From positions 1-6,461 of the forward strand of contig CAMLFI010000149.1 of NCBI GenBank assembly GCA_946479225.1: 6,461 bases of DNA, written 5' to 3'. Shown here piece by piece: positions 1 to 6,419 of this stretch (its first letter is position 1; every line of letters starts with the position of its first letter). Under the pieces are notes generated by a model, which was given only the letters and a program-made list of their open reading frames with translations, was not told the DNA's origin and searched no databases. The DNA comes from an uncultured Mucilaginibacter sp. Its GTDB lineage: Bacteria; Bacteroidota; Bacteroidia; Sphingobacteriales; Sphingobacteriaceae. Both the position numbers and the translations under genes were made by a program.

Positions 1-779
1 TCCCTACTATGGATAAAGCCCTTGGCCGCGAACTGCAAAAAGTATTGACCAAACTGGGTATGGAGTTTTACCTGGGCCATAAAGTTACAGGCGCTACCGT
101 AAAAGGTAAAGAGGTTACTGTAACATTTGATTCTCCGCAAGGCGAAAAGAAAGAACTGAAAGGCGATTATTGCCTGGTGGCTGTTGGGCGTGTAGCTTAT
201 ACAGATAGCCTTGGTTTAGATAAGATCGGCATCACTGTTGAAGAACGTGGCCGCAAAATAACCGTTAACGACCATATGGAAACCAGCGTTAAAGGTGTTT
301 ATGCTATTGGCGATGTAGTGCGCGGTGCCATGCTGGCTCACAAAGCTGAAGACGAAGGTACTTATGTAGCTGAAACTATTGCCGGCCAAAAACCACACAT
401 TAACTATAACCTGATACCGGGTGTTGTTTATACCTGGCCCGAAGTTGCGGCCGTTGGTCAAACCGAGGAGCAGTTAAAAGCAGCAGGTGTTAAATATAAA
501 GCAGGGTCGTTCCCGTTCAAAGCGAGCGGCAGGGCAGTAGCCAGTGGTGATATGGATGGTTTTGTAAAGGTGTTGGCTGATGAAGCTACTGATGAGATAT
601 TAGGTGTACACATGATAGGTCCGCGTGCTGCAGATATGATAGCCGAGGCAGTTTGCGCAATGGAGTTCCGTGCGAGTGCGGAGGACGTTACCCGCATGAG
701 CCATGCCCACCCAACCTACACCGAAGCCATGCGCGAAGCCTGTTTAGCAGCTACTGCCAACAGGCCGATACATATATAA
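1..779 (+). CDS. lpd: Dihydrolipoyl dehydrogenase (E3), C-terminal part, 5' end outside window
   Basis: This is the FAD-dependent E3 subunit that reoxidises dihydrolipoamide to lipoamide with NAD+ in the cytoplasmic 2-oxoacid dehydrogenase and glycine cleavage complexes. The frame is open to the left edge (first full codon at 3), and the ATG at 9 falls inside a family-typical stretch (PTMDKALGREL). It is therefore an internal Met, and the gene is cut by the window. About 258 of the usual ~465 residues are present. Seen in order: the end of the NAD-binding domain (GRVAYTD), the FAD-contacting motif AIGD..GAMLAHKAEDEG (codons from 303), and the dimerisation domain starting near VVYTWPEVAAVG. 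The catalytic HPTYTE motif follows, with its His at 708-710 and Glu at 723-725. The FAD-binding N-terminus and the redox-active CxxxxC disulfide lie upstream and cannot be checked. The stop is TAA at 777-779, followed by a terminator-like hairpin. The family is firm; which complex it serves is unknown. Confidence 0.95.
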   Translation, partial: PTMDKALGRELQKVLTKLGMEFYLGHKVTGATVKGKEVTVTFDSPQGEKKELKGDYCLVAVGRVAYTDSLGLDKIGITVEERGRKITVNDHMETSVKGVYAIGDVVRGAMLAHKAEDEGTYVAETIAGQKPHINYNLIPGVVYTWPEVAAVGQTEEQLKAAGVKYKAGSFPFKASGRAVASGDMDGFVKVLADEATDEILGVHMIGPRAADMIAEAVCAMEFRASAEDVTRMSHAHPTYTEAMREACLAATANRPIHI

Positions 780-814
780 ATTTCGGATTTCGGATTTTCG
801 ATTTCGAATTTTTT
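780..814. repeat. Heptamer tandem repeat (ATTTCGG-type), five units
   Basis: Starting at the base after the lpd stop there are five successive 7-base units: ATTTCGG (780), ATTTCGG (787), ATTTTCG (794), ATTTCGA (801) and ATTTTTT (808). The first two are identical and the others decay from them. The tract is non-coding and contains a TTCGAA palindrome at the fourth/fifth unit junction. It may be a simple repeat spread by slippage, or part of a dispersed intergenic repeat family. No function can be assigned. Confidence 0.7.
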
Positions 815-823
815 GATTTAAAG

Positions 824-855
824 AGAAGAGCCTTTCCTATTGGAGAGGCTTTTCT
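824..855. terminator. Hairpin terminator after lpd
   Basis: The arms 824-837 and 842-855 form a 14-bp stem that is continuous in RNA with two G-U wobbles, closed by a 4-nt loop (TATT). The right arm ends in TTTTCT and is followed by GTTGT; a T-run also lies 5' of the stem (809-814). It lies 45 bp after the lpd stop, which fits intrinsic termination of lpd. No minus-strand gene ends nearby, so use in both directions is unproven. Confidence 0.75.
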
Positions 856-932
856 GTTGTATGAGGTTTTTGTGATGGCAGGCGAATTTTACTCCTAATC
901 TTGCCTTGTCAGTGATGGTGGTCATATTTTAA

Positions 933-951
933 GTTGTTGATAATCATTACC
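933..951. promoter_or_regulatory. Fur-box-like sequence upstream of copB (weak)
   Basis: This 19-base stretch agrees with the classical Fur box at 15 of 19 positions. The match includes an unbroken GATAATCATTA core, while the left half is poor. It lies ~110 bp before the copB start codon. Matches of this quality can occur by chance in AT-rich DNA. A copper exporter would more often be under copper-responsive than iron-responsive control, so this is only a candidate. No convincing TTTG / TAnnTTTG promoter pair was found in 856-1060. Confidence 0.2.
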
Positions 952-1060
952 CCTAAAATATTATTCAATGATTTTTGTAATAGCTCAATCAAAAAACAAA
1001 AAACAGCATAACATAATGTTTAGATATCTGTAATTGTTTTTAGCACCAATAACAATCAAT

Positions 1061-3082
1061 ATGGATCATTCAAAAATGGATCACAGCAAAATGCATCATG
1101 ATGGTAACGGGCACATGGGTATGTCAGAGCACGATCATCATGCAATGATGATCGCCGATTTTAAAAAGCGTTTTTATGTTGTATTGGTCTTAACAATTCC
1201 AATCATGTTGTTGTCCCTGCAAATTCAGCAGTGGCTGCAGGTTGATTTAAGCTTTACAGGATCGCATTACGTGCTTTTTGCATTAGCTTCCGTTGTGTTT
1301 ATTTATGGCGGATGGCCGTTTTTAACAGGATTGGCAGATGAAGTGAAATCGAAAAACCCGGGCATGATGTTCCTGATTGGTTTTGCCATTACCGTTGCCT
1401 ACAGTTACAGCGTTGCCGTGGTTTTTGGCCTGAAAGGCATGGATTTCTTTTGGGAACTGGCCACACTGATCCTTATTATGCTATTGGGCCACTGGATAGA
1501 GATGCACTCTGTAATGGGCGCATCTAACGAGTTGGAATTACTGGTTAAGCTTATGCCGGCTGATGCACATATGGTAATGGGAGACATGATCCACGAGGTT
1601 AAGACCGACACCTTGAAGCAGAATGATATCATCCTGGTTAAGCCGGGCGAAAAAGTCGCAGCTGACGGGATTATATTGGAAGGGGAGAGCTACCTCAATG
1701 AATCAATGCTTACCGGCGAATCAAAGCCTGTACAAAAAACAAAAGGCGATAAGGTGATAGCCGGTTCTATCAATGGAAATGGTTCTTTCAAAGTAACCGT
1801 ATCACACGCCGCTCAAGATTCCTACTTATCACGGGTTGTCAAACTGATTGATGATGCACAAAAATCAAAGTCTCAAACACAGCTTTTGGCAGACAAGGCG
1901 GCTAAATGGTTAACAATAATCGCTTTGATAACGGGTATCGGCACCTTTCTGTACTGGTATTTAACAGGCCAAACCCTGGCGTTCGCAATGGAAAGAATGG
2001 TTACTGTGATCGTTATCTGCTGTCCGCACGCGCTTGGGTTGGCAGTGCCGCTGGTAGTAGCCAAGTCAACCGCATTATCAGCAAAACATGGCTTGCTGAT
2101 CAAAAACCGTACAGCTTTTGAAAATTCTAGAAAGATAACAACTGTGGTATTTGATAAAACAGGCACACTTACCGTTGGCAAATTTGAGGTATCGAAAATA
2201 GTCGCTTTACGTAATAGCATCGATGAAAATGAGTTGATTCGATTGGCATCTGCTTTAGAACAAAAATCAGAGCATCCTATCGCTACAGGCATATTGCAAA
2301 AAGCAAAAGACCTGAATTTAACCGTCCCGTCGGCCGACAATTTTAAAGCCATTACCGGTCAGGGGGTTGAAGCGACTGTTACAGGGAAAACTATAAGAGT
2401 GGTCAGTCCCGGTTATTTAAAGGAAAATAAAATACCAATGCCGGACGGGTTTACAGCCGATGAAAGAGAAACAGTTGTTTTTGTGTTGGTTGAAGGCGAA
2501 CTGGCCGGATACATTGCATTATCTGATGAATTGCGCGCGGAATCATCGGAGGCCATTCGCATATTGAAGGCCGAGAATATAAAATCGGTGCTGCTTACAG
2601 GCGATAACTCAAAAGTTGCTGAAAGCGTTAGTAAAGCACTTGCGATGGATAGTTTTATAGCCGAGGTATTGCCCCATCAAAAATTAGAGAGGATCAAAGA
2701 ACTACAAAATCAGGGCGAATTTGTGGCGATGACCGGCGATGGCGTAAACGACGCGCCTGCATTGGCCCAGGCCGATATTGGTATAGCGGTTGGTTCAGGT
2801 AGCGATATTGCTGCTGAGACCGCCGGTATAGTTTTAGTAAATAGCAATCCTAAAGATGTTGTAAACCTTATTTTATTTGGTAAGGCTACCTACCGAAAGA
2901 TGATACAAAACCTAGCCTGGGCAACGGGTTATAACCTGGTTGCTTTGCCTTTAGCTGCGGGGGTGTTGCATCATCAAGGAATAATGTTAAGCCCGGCGGC
3001 CGGTGCGGTATTAATGACCGTTAGCACAGTGGTGGTGGCTATTAACGCCAGCCTGCTGAAAGTACATAATACTACTTCTTAG
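1061..3082 (+). CDS. copB: Copper-translocating P1B-type ATPase, CPH class (CopB-like)
   Basis: This inner-membrane heavy-metal pump uses ATP to export copper from the cytoplasm. The ATG at 1061 gives 673 residues. A TTG at 1034 directly after an in-frame TAA is possible but would add nine residues unlike the family. There is no Shine-Dalgarno sequence. The N-terminal ~30 residues carry 8 His and 7 Met, including a tandem MDHSK, and replace the usual CxxC HMA domain. Eight membrane segments are expected near 39-58, 69-87, 102-122, 129-147, 283-305, 312-334, 618-636 and 646-666. Catalytic motifs are TGES (218-221), the ion-binding CPH (C321-P322-H323, preceded by C320), phosphorylated D365 in DKTGTLT, the nucleotide-domain H405-P406, and GDGVNDAP with D560 and D564. 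N(x5)GYN(x4)P around Y624-N625 and M-T-V-S-T(x5)N at 652-662 fit the P1B-3 subgroup, described for Cu(II) or Cu(I)/Ag(I). Metal preference is inferred. No copper chaperone, regulator or efflux gene is adjacent. Its last 11 bp overlap the opposing gene. Confidence 0.93.
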   Translation: MDHSKMDHSKMHHDGNGHMGMSEHDHHAMMIADFKKRFYVVLVLTIPIMLLSLQIQQWLQVDLSFTGSHYVLFALASVVFIYGGWPFLTGLADEVKSKNPGMMFLIGFAITVAYSYSVAVVFGLKGMDFFWELATLILIMLLGHWIEMHSVMGASNELELLVKLMPADAHMVMGDMIHEVKTDTLKQNDIILVKPGEKVAADGIILEGESYLNESMLTGESKPVQKTKGDKVIAGSINGNGSFKVTVSHAAQDSYLSRVVKLIDDAQKSKSQTQLLADKAAKWLTIIALITGIGTFLYWYLTGQTLAFAMERMVTVIVICCPHALGLAVPLVVAKSTALSAKHGLLIKNRTAFENSRKITTVVFDKTGTLTVGKFEVSKIVALRNSIDENELIRLASALEQKSEHPIATGILQKAKDLNLTVPSADNFKAITGQGVEATVTGKTIRVVSPGYLKENKIPMPDGFTADERETVVFVLVEGELAGYIALSDELRAESSEAIRILKAENIKSVLLTGDNSKVAESVSKALAMDSFIAEVLPHQKLERIKELQNQGEFVAMTGDGVNDAPALAQADIGIAVGSGSDIAAETAGIVLVNSNPKDVVNLILFGKATYRKMIQNLAWATGYNLVALPLAAGVLHHQGIMLSPAAGAVLMTVSTVVVAINASLLKVHNTTS

Positions 3083-4109
3083 CAAATGCACTTGCTATCG
3101 TATTCAGCTCTTTTACAGCTGGCGTAGACTTACCATTAGTTATAACTATCCTATACTTAAAAGTAACCGATTCTCCCTTTTGCAGTACCAGGTTTTTAGC
3201 CGATTTACCATTGGTAAAGATCTTTTCCCCAAGTGGATTAGCGGCAAATAAACCATAGCCACGTGCATGCCAAAAAGTAGGATAGTTAGGGTTTTTAGGA
3301 TGGTCTATAATTGATACGCTTATAGAGTCGCTACCCATCTTACCAAACACCTTACACCATTCGCCGCGTGTGCTCCAGGCATCATCGCCCATTTTGCCGG
3401 CACTGGTTAAATAGTCGCCATTCGGTGTTTTATCCGTGCCTGCTTTTACGGTTGTTACTATTCCCCTGTCATCTGTAAACTTCTGGTCTACTTTACTCGG
3501 GATCTCCAACGCATGCGCCAGGCGAATACCGAGCATACCATCCTTCGCATCGTTAAATTTAGCTTCCATATTGGCGGTAAGGGTGGTAATACGGTCAATA
3601 ACGCGTTGATTAGTATCACCACTAAATTCATACCGGGTGGTTTCTTCCAGTATCACCCCTTTGGCCTGATTGGTCCAATTGGCATGGTAGGCTATAACGC
3701 CGGTTGTTCCACTTTTAGTTTCCAGTATCTTGTCAGTACGGATCCAGCCGTATTGATTTTTCTTAGCTGCAGGAATGGCATAGCTGTTGTTCCAAAAATC
3801 CAACCCATTAAGATTCTCATAATTAAGCCACAGGCCAATGTGATGAGGGTGATCTGTAGGATCGCCGGGCTGCGGATTCAATGGAAAGCCGCGTGTTACG
3901 GCTGTACCATTAGCGGCAATCAGTGGGTATAACACAGACTTCTCCAACGTATCCGGATATAAAAAGCTGGTAAAGGCCTTGCCACCTATCAACACATCTA
4001 TCTTTTTGTCTTTGGCCGATTGTACAACGCTTACCTGTTGTTGCGCCATTGCCACCGTAGATAAAGCGCTTAAGGCGAATGCCAGGCCAGTTATTCTAAT
4101 CCTGTTCAT
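3072..4109 (-). CDS. DUF6807 ('PmoA')-family exported protein
   Basis: This is a 345-residue predicted secreted protein. The start at 4109 gives a clean Sec signal peptide: MNRIR, a hydrophobic core, then AMA with likely cleavage after residue 22 (before QQQ). A start at 4133 would put eight extra residues before it and lie inside the upstream gene. Family hallmarks are D86-H-P-H-H90 followed by IGLW, then NGLDFW (101-106), and near the C-terminus a GYGLFAANPLG stretch. The family is often labelled 'methane oxygenase PmoA', but it is not the membrane particulate methane monooxygenase subunit: there are no membrane helices beyond the signal. The clustered His residues suggest a metal or catalytic site (inference). 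The ATG begins 1 bp after the stop of the upstream oxidoreductase gene, so the two are very likely co-transcribed and translationally coupled. Their products probably act on the same substrate outside the cytoplasm. The biochemical function is not established from the sequence. Confidence 0.85.
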   Translation of the reverse strand: MNRIRITGLAFALSALSTVAMAQQQVSVVQSAKDKKIDVLIGGKAFTSFLYPDTLEKSVLYPLIAANGTAVTRGFPLNPQPGDPTDHPHHIGLWLNYENLNGLDFWNNSYAIPAAKKNQYGWIRTDKILETKSGTTGVIAYHANWTNQAKGVILEETTRYEFSGDTNQRVIDRITTLTANMEAKFNDAKDGMLGIRLAHALEIPSKVDQKFTDDRGIVTTVKAGTDKTPNGDYLTSAGKMGDDAWSTRGEWCKVFGKMGSDSISVSIIDHPKNPNYPTFWHARGYGLFAANPLGEKIFTNGKSAKNLVLQKGESVTFKYRIVITNGKSTPAVKELNTIASAFAKK

Positions 4110-4110
4110 A

Positions 4111-5466
4111 TTAATACTTAAACACCTTACCATTGACCATTACTTCCTGGTTCCTCTCATCAAAGGTTGCTTTAGCTCCGGTATGTGCAGCGGCGGTAGT
4201 CATTATATTGGCAATTGAATGCGCATAACCTGCCTCAACAGGCGCGTTTGGTGTTTTACGACTACGCACACATTCCATCCAATTACGTACGTGTGCAGAT
4301 GTTAACGCATCGCCGCCGGTGTTGGCACTTGCCACCACTTTTTCAGTACTTGCTAGTGTCACCTCAGGCAATAAAAATGGCTTCATGTTCATAGCTGATG
4401 CAAACCTTTGCGTCAACCCTCCTTTTGGCGATATTTTGTTAGTATCCAGGTTTAGTTCGCCACCGTTTGAATAGTAGATCTCGGTTGGGTTTTCGGTGCC
4501 GTTATGCATACGCGACTGGAATGATACCTGGAAACCGGTTGTAAGGTCATCAGCCGGGCCATAATCAAATGCCGCAGTAATAGTATCCCAGTTTCGTCTG
4601 CCGTCTTTCCATTGGTAAATACCACCATTAGCGGTTACGCTGCGCGGATGTTTCAAACCGGTAAACCAATGTACCGTGTCAATCTGATGACTCATCCATT
4701 GACCAGGCAATCCTGATGAGTATGGCCAGAATAAACGGTATTCTAAATATATTCTTGGGTCAAACTTCTCAAACGGACGGTTTCCTAAAAATCTTTTCCA
4801 ATCAATATCTTCCTCCTTTAGCTGCGCCACCAGTTCAGGTCTGCGCCAGCGGCCCGGCTGATTTACATTCCAGGCGAGCTCAACCATAGTGATGGCTCCA
4901 AATTTGCCTGATCGTATAAAATCATTAGCTGCATGATAATTGGTACCGCTACGCCTTTGCGATCCTATTTGTACTATACGGTCCGAAGCCTTGATAACTT
5001 TCAAAGCTTCCCGGTTGTCTGCCATGGTTTCGGCAAAGGGTTTTTCGCAATACACGTCGCATCCGGCCCGCACCGCTTCAATGGCATGCCTTGCGTGTTG
5101 GAAATCGGCGGTACTCACAAATACGGCATCAACCAGTTTTTTGCTATACATTTCTTCATTGTTACGGCAGGCTTCAATGTCATGACCCATTTTTTGCTTC
5201 CAGGTTGCCGCGCCTTCTTCGCGGCGTTTGCTCCATATGTCTGATACGGCCACAATATCAAAGTTCAACTCTTTATAGTGATTCATAAAACAAGGCATGT
5301 GAGCGCCTTTGTGCCTGTCTGAATAGCCTACTACGCCCACGCGCACCCTATCATTAGCGCCGATTATGCGTTTGTAACTGGCTGCGCTCCAGGCGGTTTT
5401 GCTAACCAGCAGCCCGCCGGTGGCTATTGACGCTTGTTTTATGAATTTACGACGCGATTCTTCCAT
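4111..5466 (-). CDS. Gfo/Idh/MocA-family oxidoreductase with Tat signal
   Basis: This is a 451-residue NAD(P)-dependent oxidoreductase of the family that oxidises or reduces sugars, cyclitols and glycosides. The N-terminus SRRKFIKQAS (residues 4-13) is a near-perfect twin-arginine motif. A hydrophobic stretch ends around residues 28-29, so folded, cofactor-loaded export is expected. The Rossmann fold begins at VRVGVVGYSD (41-50), where the usual GxGxxG loop is altered. Next come AVSDIW (73-78), the family signature E141-K142-P143, GSQRRSG (168-174), and MSHQIDTVHW (258-267) with H260, D263 and H266, probably active-site residues. The length suits the Tat-bearing Bacteroidota subgroup. The ATG at 5466 is the natural start because it precedes the Tat motif directly. 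There is no Shine-Dalgarno, only an A-rich leader. It is the first gene of an operon with the DUF6807 gene 1 bp downstream. Substrate is unknown; a carbohydrate derivative is an inference from the family and partner. Confidence 0.9.
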   Translation of the reverse strand: MEESRRKFIKQASIATGGLLVSKTAWSAASYKRIIGANDRVRVGVVGYSDRHKGAHMPCFMNHYKELNFDIVAVSDIWSKRREEGAATWKQKMGHDIEACRNNEEMYSKKLVDAVFVSTADFQHARHAIEAVRAGCDVYCEKPFAETMADNREALKVIKASDRIVQIGSQRRSGTNYHAANDFIRSGKFGAITMVELAWNVNQPGRWRRPELVAQLKEEDIDWKRFLGNRPFEKFDPRIYLEYRLFWPYSSGLPGQWMSHQIDTVHWFTGLKHPRSVTANGGIYQWKDGRRNWDTITAAFDYGPADDLTTGFQVSFQSRMHNGTENPTEIYYSNGGELNLDTNKISPKGGLTQRFASAMNMKPFLLPEVTLASTEKVVASANTGGDALTSAHVRNWMECVRSRKTPNAPVEAGYAHSIANIMTTAAAHTGAKATFDERNQEVMVNGKVFKY

Positions 5467-5514
5467 AACTTATTGATATTTAGTTTGATACGTTTAATTG
5501 GTTTTATGGGGTTT

Positions 5515-5533
5515 GCCGCTTTAGGATTGCGGC
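5515..5533 (-). other. Small GC hairpin in the leader of the oxidoreductase operon
   Basis: Arms GCCGC (5515-5519) and GCGGC (5529-5533) form a perfect 5-bp GC stem with a 9-nt loop. It would sit in the 5' untranslated leader if the promoter proposed at 5547-5578 is right, ~50 nt before the start codon. It is too short to be called a riboswitch, has no U-tract, and could be chance. Confidence 0.3.
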
Positions 5534-5546
5534 TCATGTCCCGATT

Positions 5547-5578
5547 TAAAAGTACGAACTTTACCCATATATGTGCAA
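5547..5578 (-). promoter_or_regulatory. Candidate Bacteroidota-type promoter for the Gfo/Idh/MocA-DUF6807 operon
   Basis: Read on the minus strand, TACTTTTA (5554-5547) matches the Bacteroidota -7 consensus TAnnTTTG at all but the last defined base. A TTG (5578-5576) lies 21 nt upstream, as expected for the -33 element. The implied transcript would have a leader of roughly 75 nt before the ATG at 5466. The position is sensible, but such short matches are common in AT-rich DNA. Confidence 0.35.
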
Positions 5579-5611
5579 GCAATTGCTGCTTGTTTCGTCT
5601 CACACGTTTGC

Positions 5612-5636
5612 GGAACAAATGGAACAAAGCGGAACA
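5612..5636. repeat. Triple GGAACA direct repeat, 9-10 bp spacing
   Basis: GGAACA occurs at 5612, 5621 and 5631, each followed by an A-rich spacer, so the copies lie about one helical turn apart on the same DNA face. The cluster lies just upstream of the candidate promoter of the oxidoreductase operon. It resembles an array of protein-binding sites, but no binding protein is identified. The same word recurs at 5683, 5789, 6200, 6305 and 6315, and inverted at 6102. Confidence 0.5.
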
Positions 5637-5653
5637 ATCGGTTTAGTAAGTAA

Positions 5654-5794
5654 TTGTTAATTAGCAGTTTATATTTTTAAGCGGAACAAAGTGAAACAAC
5701 TTATTCGTCAGGAAAAGTAGCTGTGGGATGGGGCTAATTAATTGATTATCAGTATAGCTGCAAAACAGGCTGTTTTTGCTCCGGTAGCGGAACA
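5654..5794 (+). repeat. Diverged direct repeat module, copy A
   Basis: Copy A begins at TTGTTAAT (5654) and ends with GGAACA (5789-5794). From 5683 to 5750 it aligns without gaps to 6200-6267, identical at 48 of 68 positions. Conserved islands are GGAACA, TGAAAC, ACTTAT, GTCAG, TAGCTGT and TAATTGATTAT. The outer landmarks keep the same spacing to within 1 bp downstream. Upstream, copy B carries ~11 extra bases. No coding frame is kept between the copies, so this is a non-coding repeat, not a gene duplication. The strand is nominal. Confidence 0.6.
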
Positions 5795-5819
5795 AGATTT
5801 AGGTGGGTTTTTTGGAGGG

Positions 5820-5915
5820 TCCATAGTCCATAGTCGATGGTCCATAGACCATGGATGTTTGATAGCCCTACTTACGTTTTACTATCGACCATGGTCCATG
5901 GACTATCGACTAAAC
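5820..5915. repeat. Large inverted repeat built from heptamer units
   Basis: The arms 5831-5854 and 5889-5912 pair over 24 positions with two differences, around a 34-base centre. GATAG (5861-5865) and CTATC (5882-5886) can pair again inside that centre. Both arms are made of 7-base units: TCCATAG (5820, 5827, 5841), TCGATGG (5834), ACCATGG (5848, 5888), TCCATGG (5895) and ACTATCG (5881, 5902). Each unit is one A/T base plus a palindromic or nearly palindromic 6-mer. The open frame through it is low-complexity and not a credible gene. It is probably a dispersed intergenic repeat of the host group. Function is unknown. Confidence 0.75.
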
Positions 5916-6159
5916 CCATCAAACTTGATCAAAACTCGCACGTTCTTGCACGTTTTGGTGATGTTCTGCGATGAAAAGTTTTTTTAACTATGTTTGTTTG
6001 ATGCCGGCACACACGCCTCATTTATAGATCTTAGTGAAACTCCTTCTTGTTGCCATTTTTACCCGGGGGTGATGGCCGAACCCATTTTGGCCGCTGTGTA
6101 CTGTTCCAAAAAATATAAAGCCTTAAAAAAACGTAAAATCCAATGACGGTGTTAATATG
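5916..6159. other. Non-coding spacer between the repeat elements
   Basis: No supported gene, RNA or clear terminator was found in this stretch. It contains one inverted GGAACA word (TGTTCC at 6102-6107) and a short GGCC..GGCC self-complementary pair around 6075-6092. Both are too weak to call. A homopolymeric A-run lies near 6124-6131. Confidence 0.5.
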
Positions 6160-6320
6160 TTGTTAATGAGCGATTTAAGATTTTACCCCGAAACAGTTTG
6201 GAACACTTTGAAACTACTTATAAGTCAGTAAAATTAGCTGTAAATGTATATTAACTAATTGATTATGAGCATCTTGAAGCACAATAAGGTTTTTATCCCT
6301 TTTTGGAACAGTTTGGAACA
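6160..6320 (+). repeat. Diverged direct repeat module, copy B, with phased GAAACA/GGAACA motifs
   Basis: This is the second copy of the module at 5654-5794, in the same orientation. It runs from TTGTTAAT (6160) to GGAACA (6305), with a further GGAACA at 6315. It differs from copy A mainly by ~11 extra bases that add a GAAACA before the central GGAACA, and by a fully changed ten-base block in the middle of the conserved core. GAAACA (6190), GGAACA (6200) and GAAACT (6210) are spaced exactly 10 bp apart. GGAACA at 6305 and 6315 repeats that spacing. There is no coding potential. Confidence 0.6.
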
Positions 6321-6419
6321 GCCGTTTTTTTCCCTCTTTCGCCCTTATTGACGATAATACTAAGCATCTTCGGAAGAAATAATAAGCGGATCAAAGTTCC
6401 CCTCTTGAGAGTAATAGCC

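Noticed and set aside
1014..1039. Possible -7 promoter elements upstream of copB (TAATGTTT at 1014, TAATTGTT at 1031)
   Set aside because: Neither matches TAnnTTTG well, and neither has a TTG/TTTG at the right distance upstream.
1034..1060. TTG at 1034 as the copB start
   Set aside because: It would add nine residues before the typical MDHSK tail. ATG at 1061 is the better codon and gives a family-like N-terminus.
1873..2352. Long minus-strand frame of 159 codons inside copB
   Set aside because: It is fully contained in a clearly coding P-type ATPase with all motifs intact. The antisense translation resembles nothing known.
3513..3932. Plus-strand frame of 139 codons opposite the DUF6807 gene
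   Set aside because: It is antisense to a gene with clear family motifs and a signal peptide, and its translation has no recognisable domain.
5434..5646. Open frames on both strands between the oxidoreductase start and the GGAACA cluster
   Set aside because: They overlap the Tat-signal coding region and the probable promoter, have no family resemblance, and cover each other on opposite strands.
5820..5915. Insertion sequence ends
   Set aside because: The arms enclose only ~34 bases with no transposase, and no flanking target-site duplication could be recognised.
5742..5987. Open frame of 81 codons on the plus strand
   Set aside because: It runs straight through the heptamer palindrome, the repeat units generate its composition, and it shows no recognisable family or domain. 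It is a by-product of the repeat.
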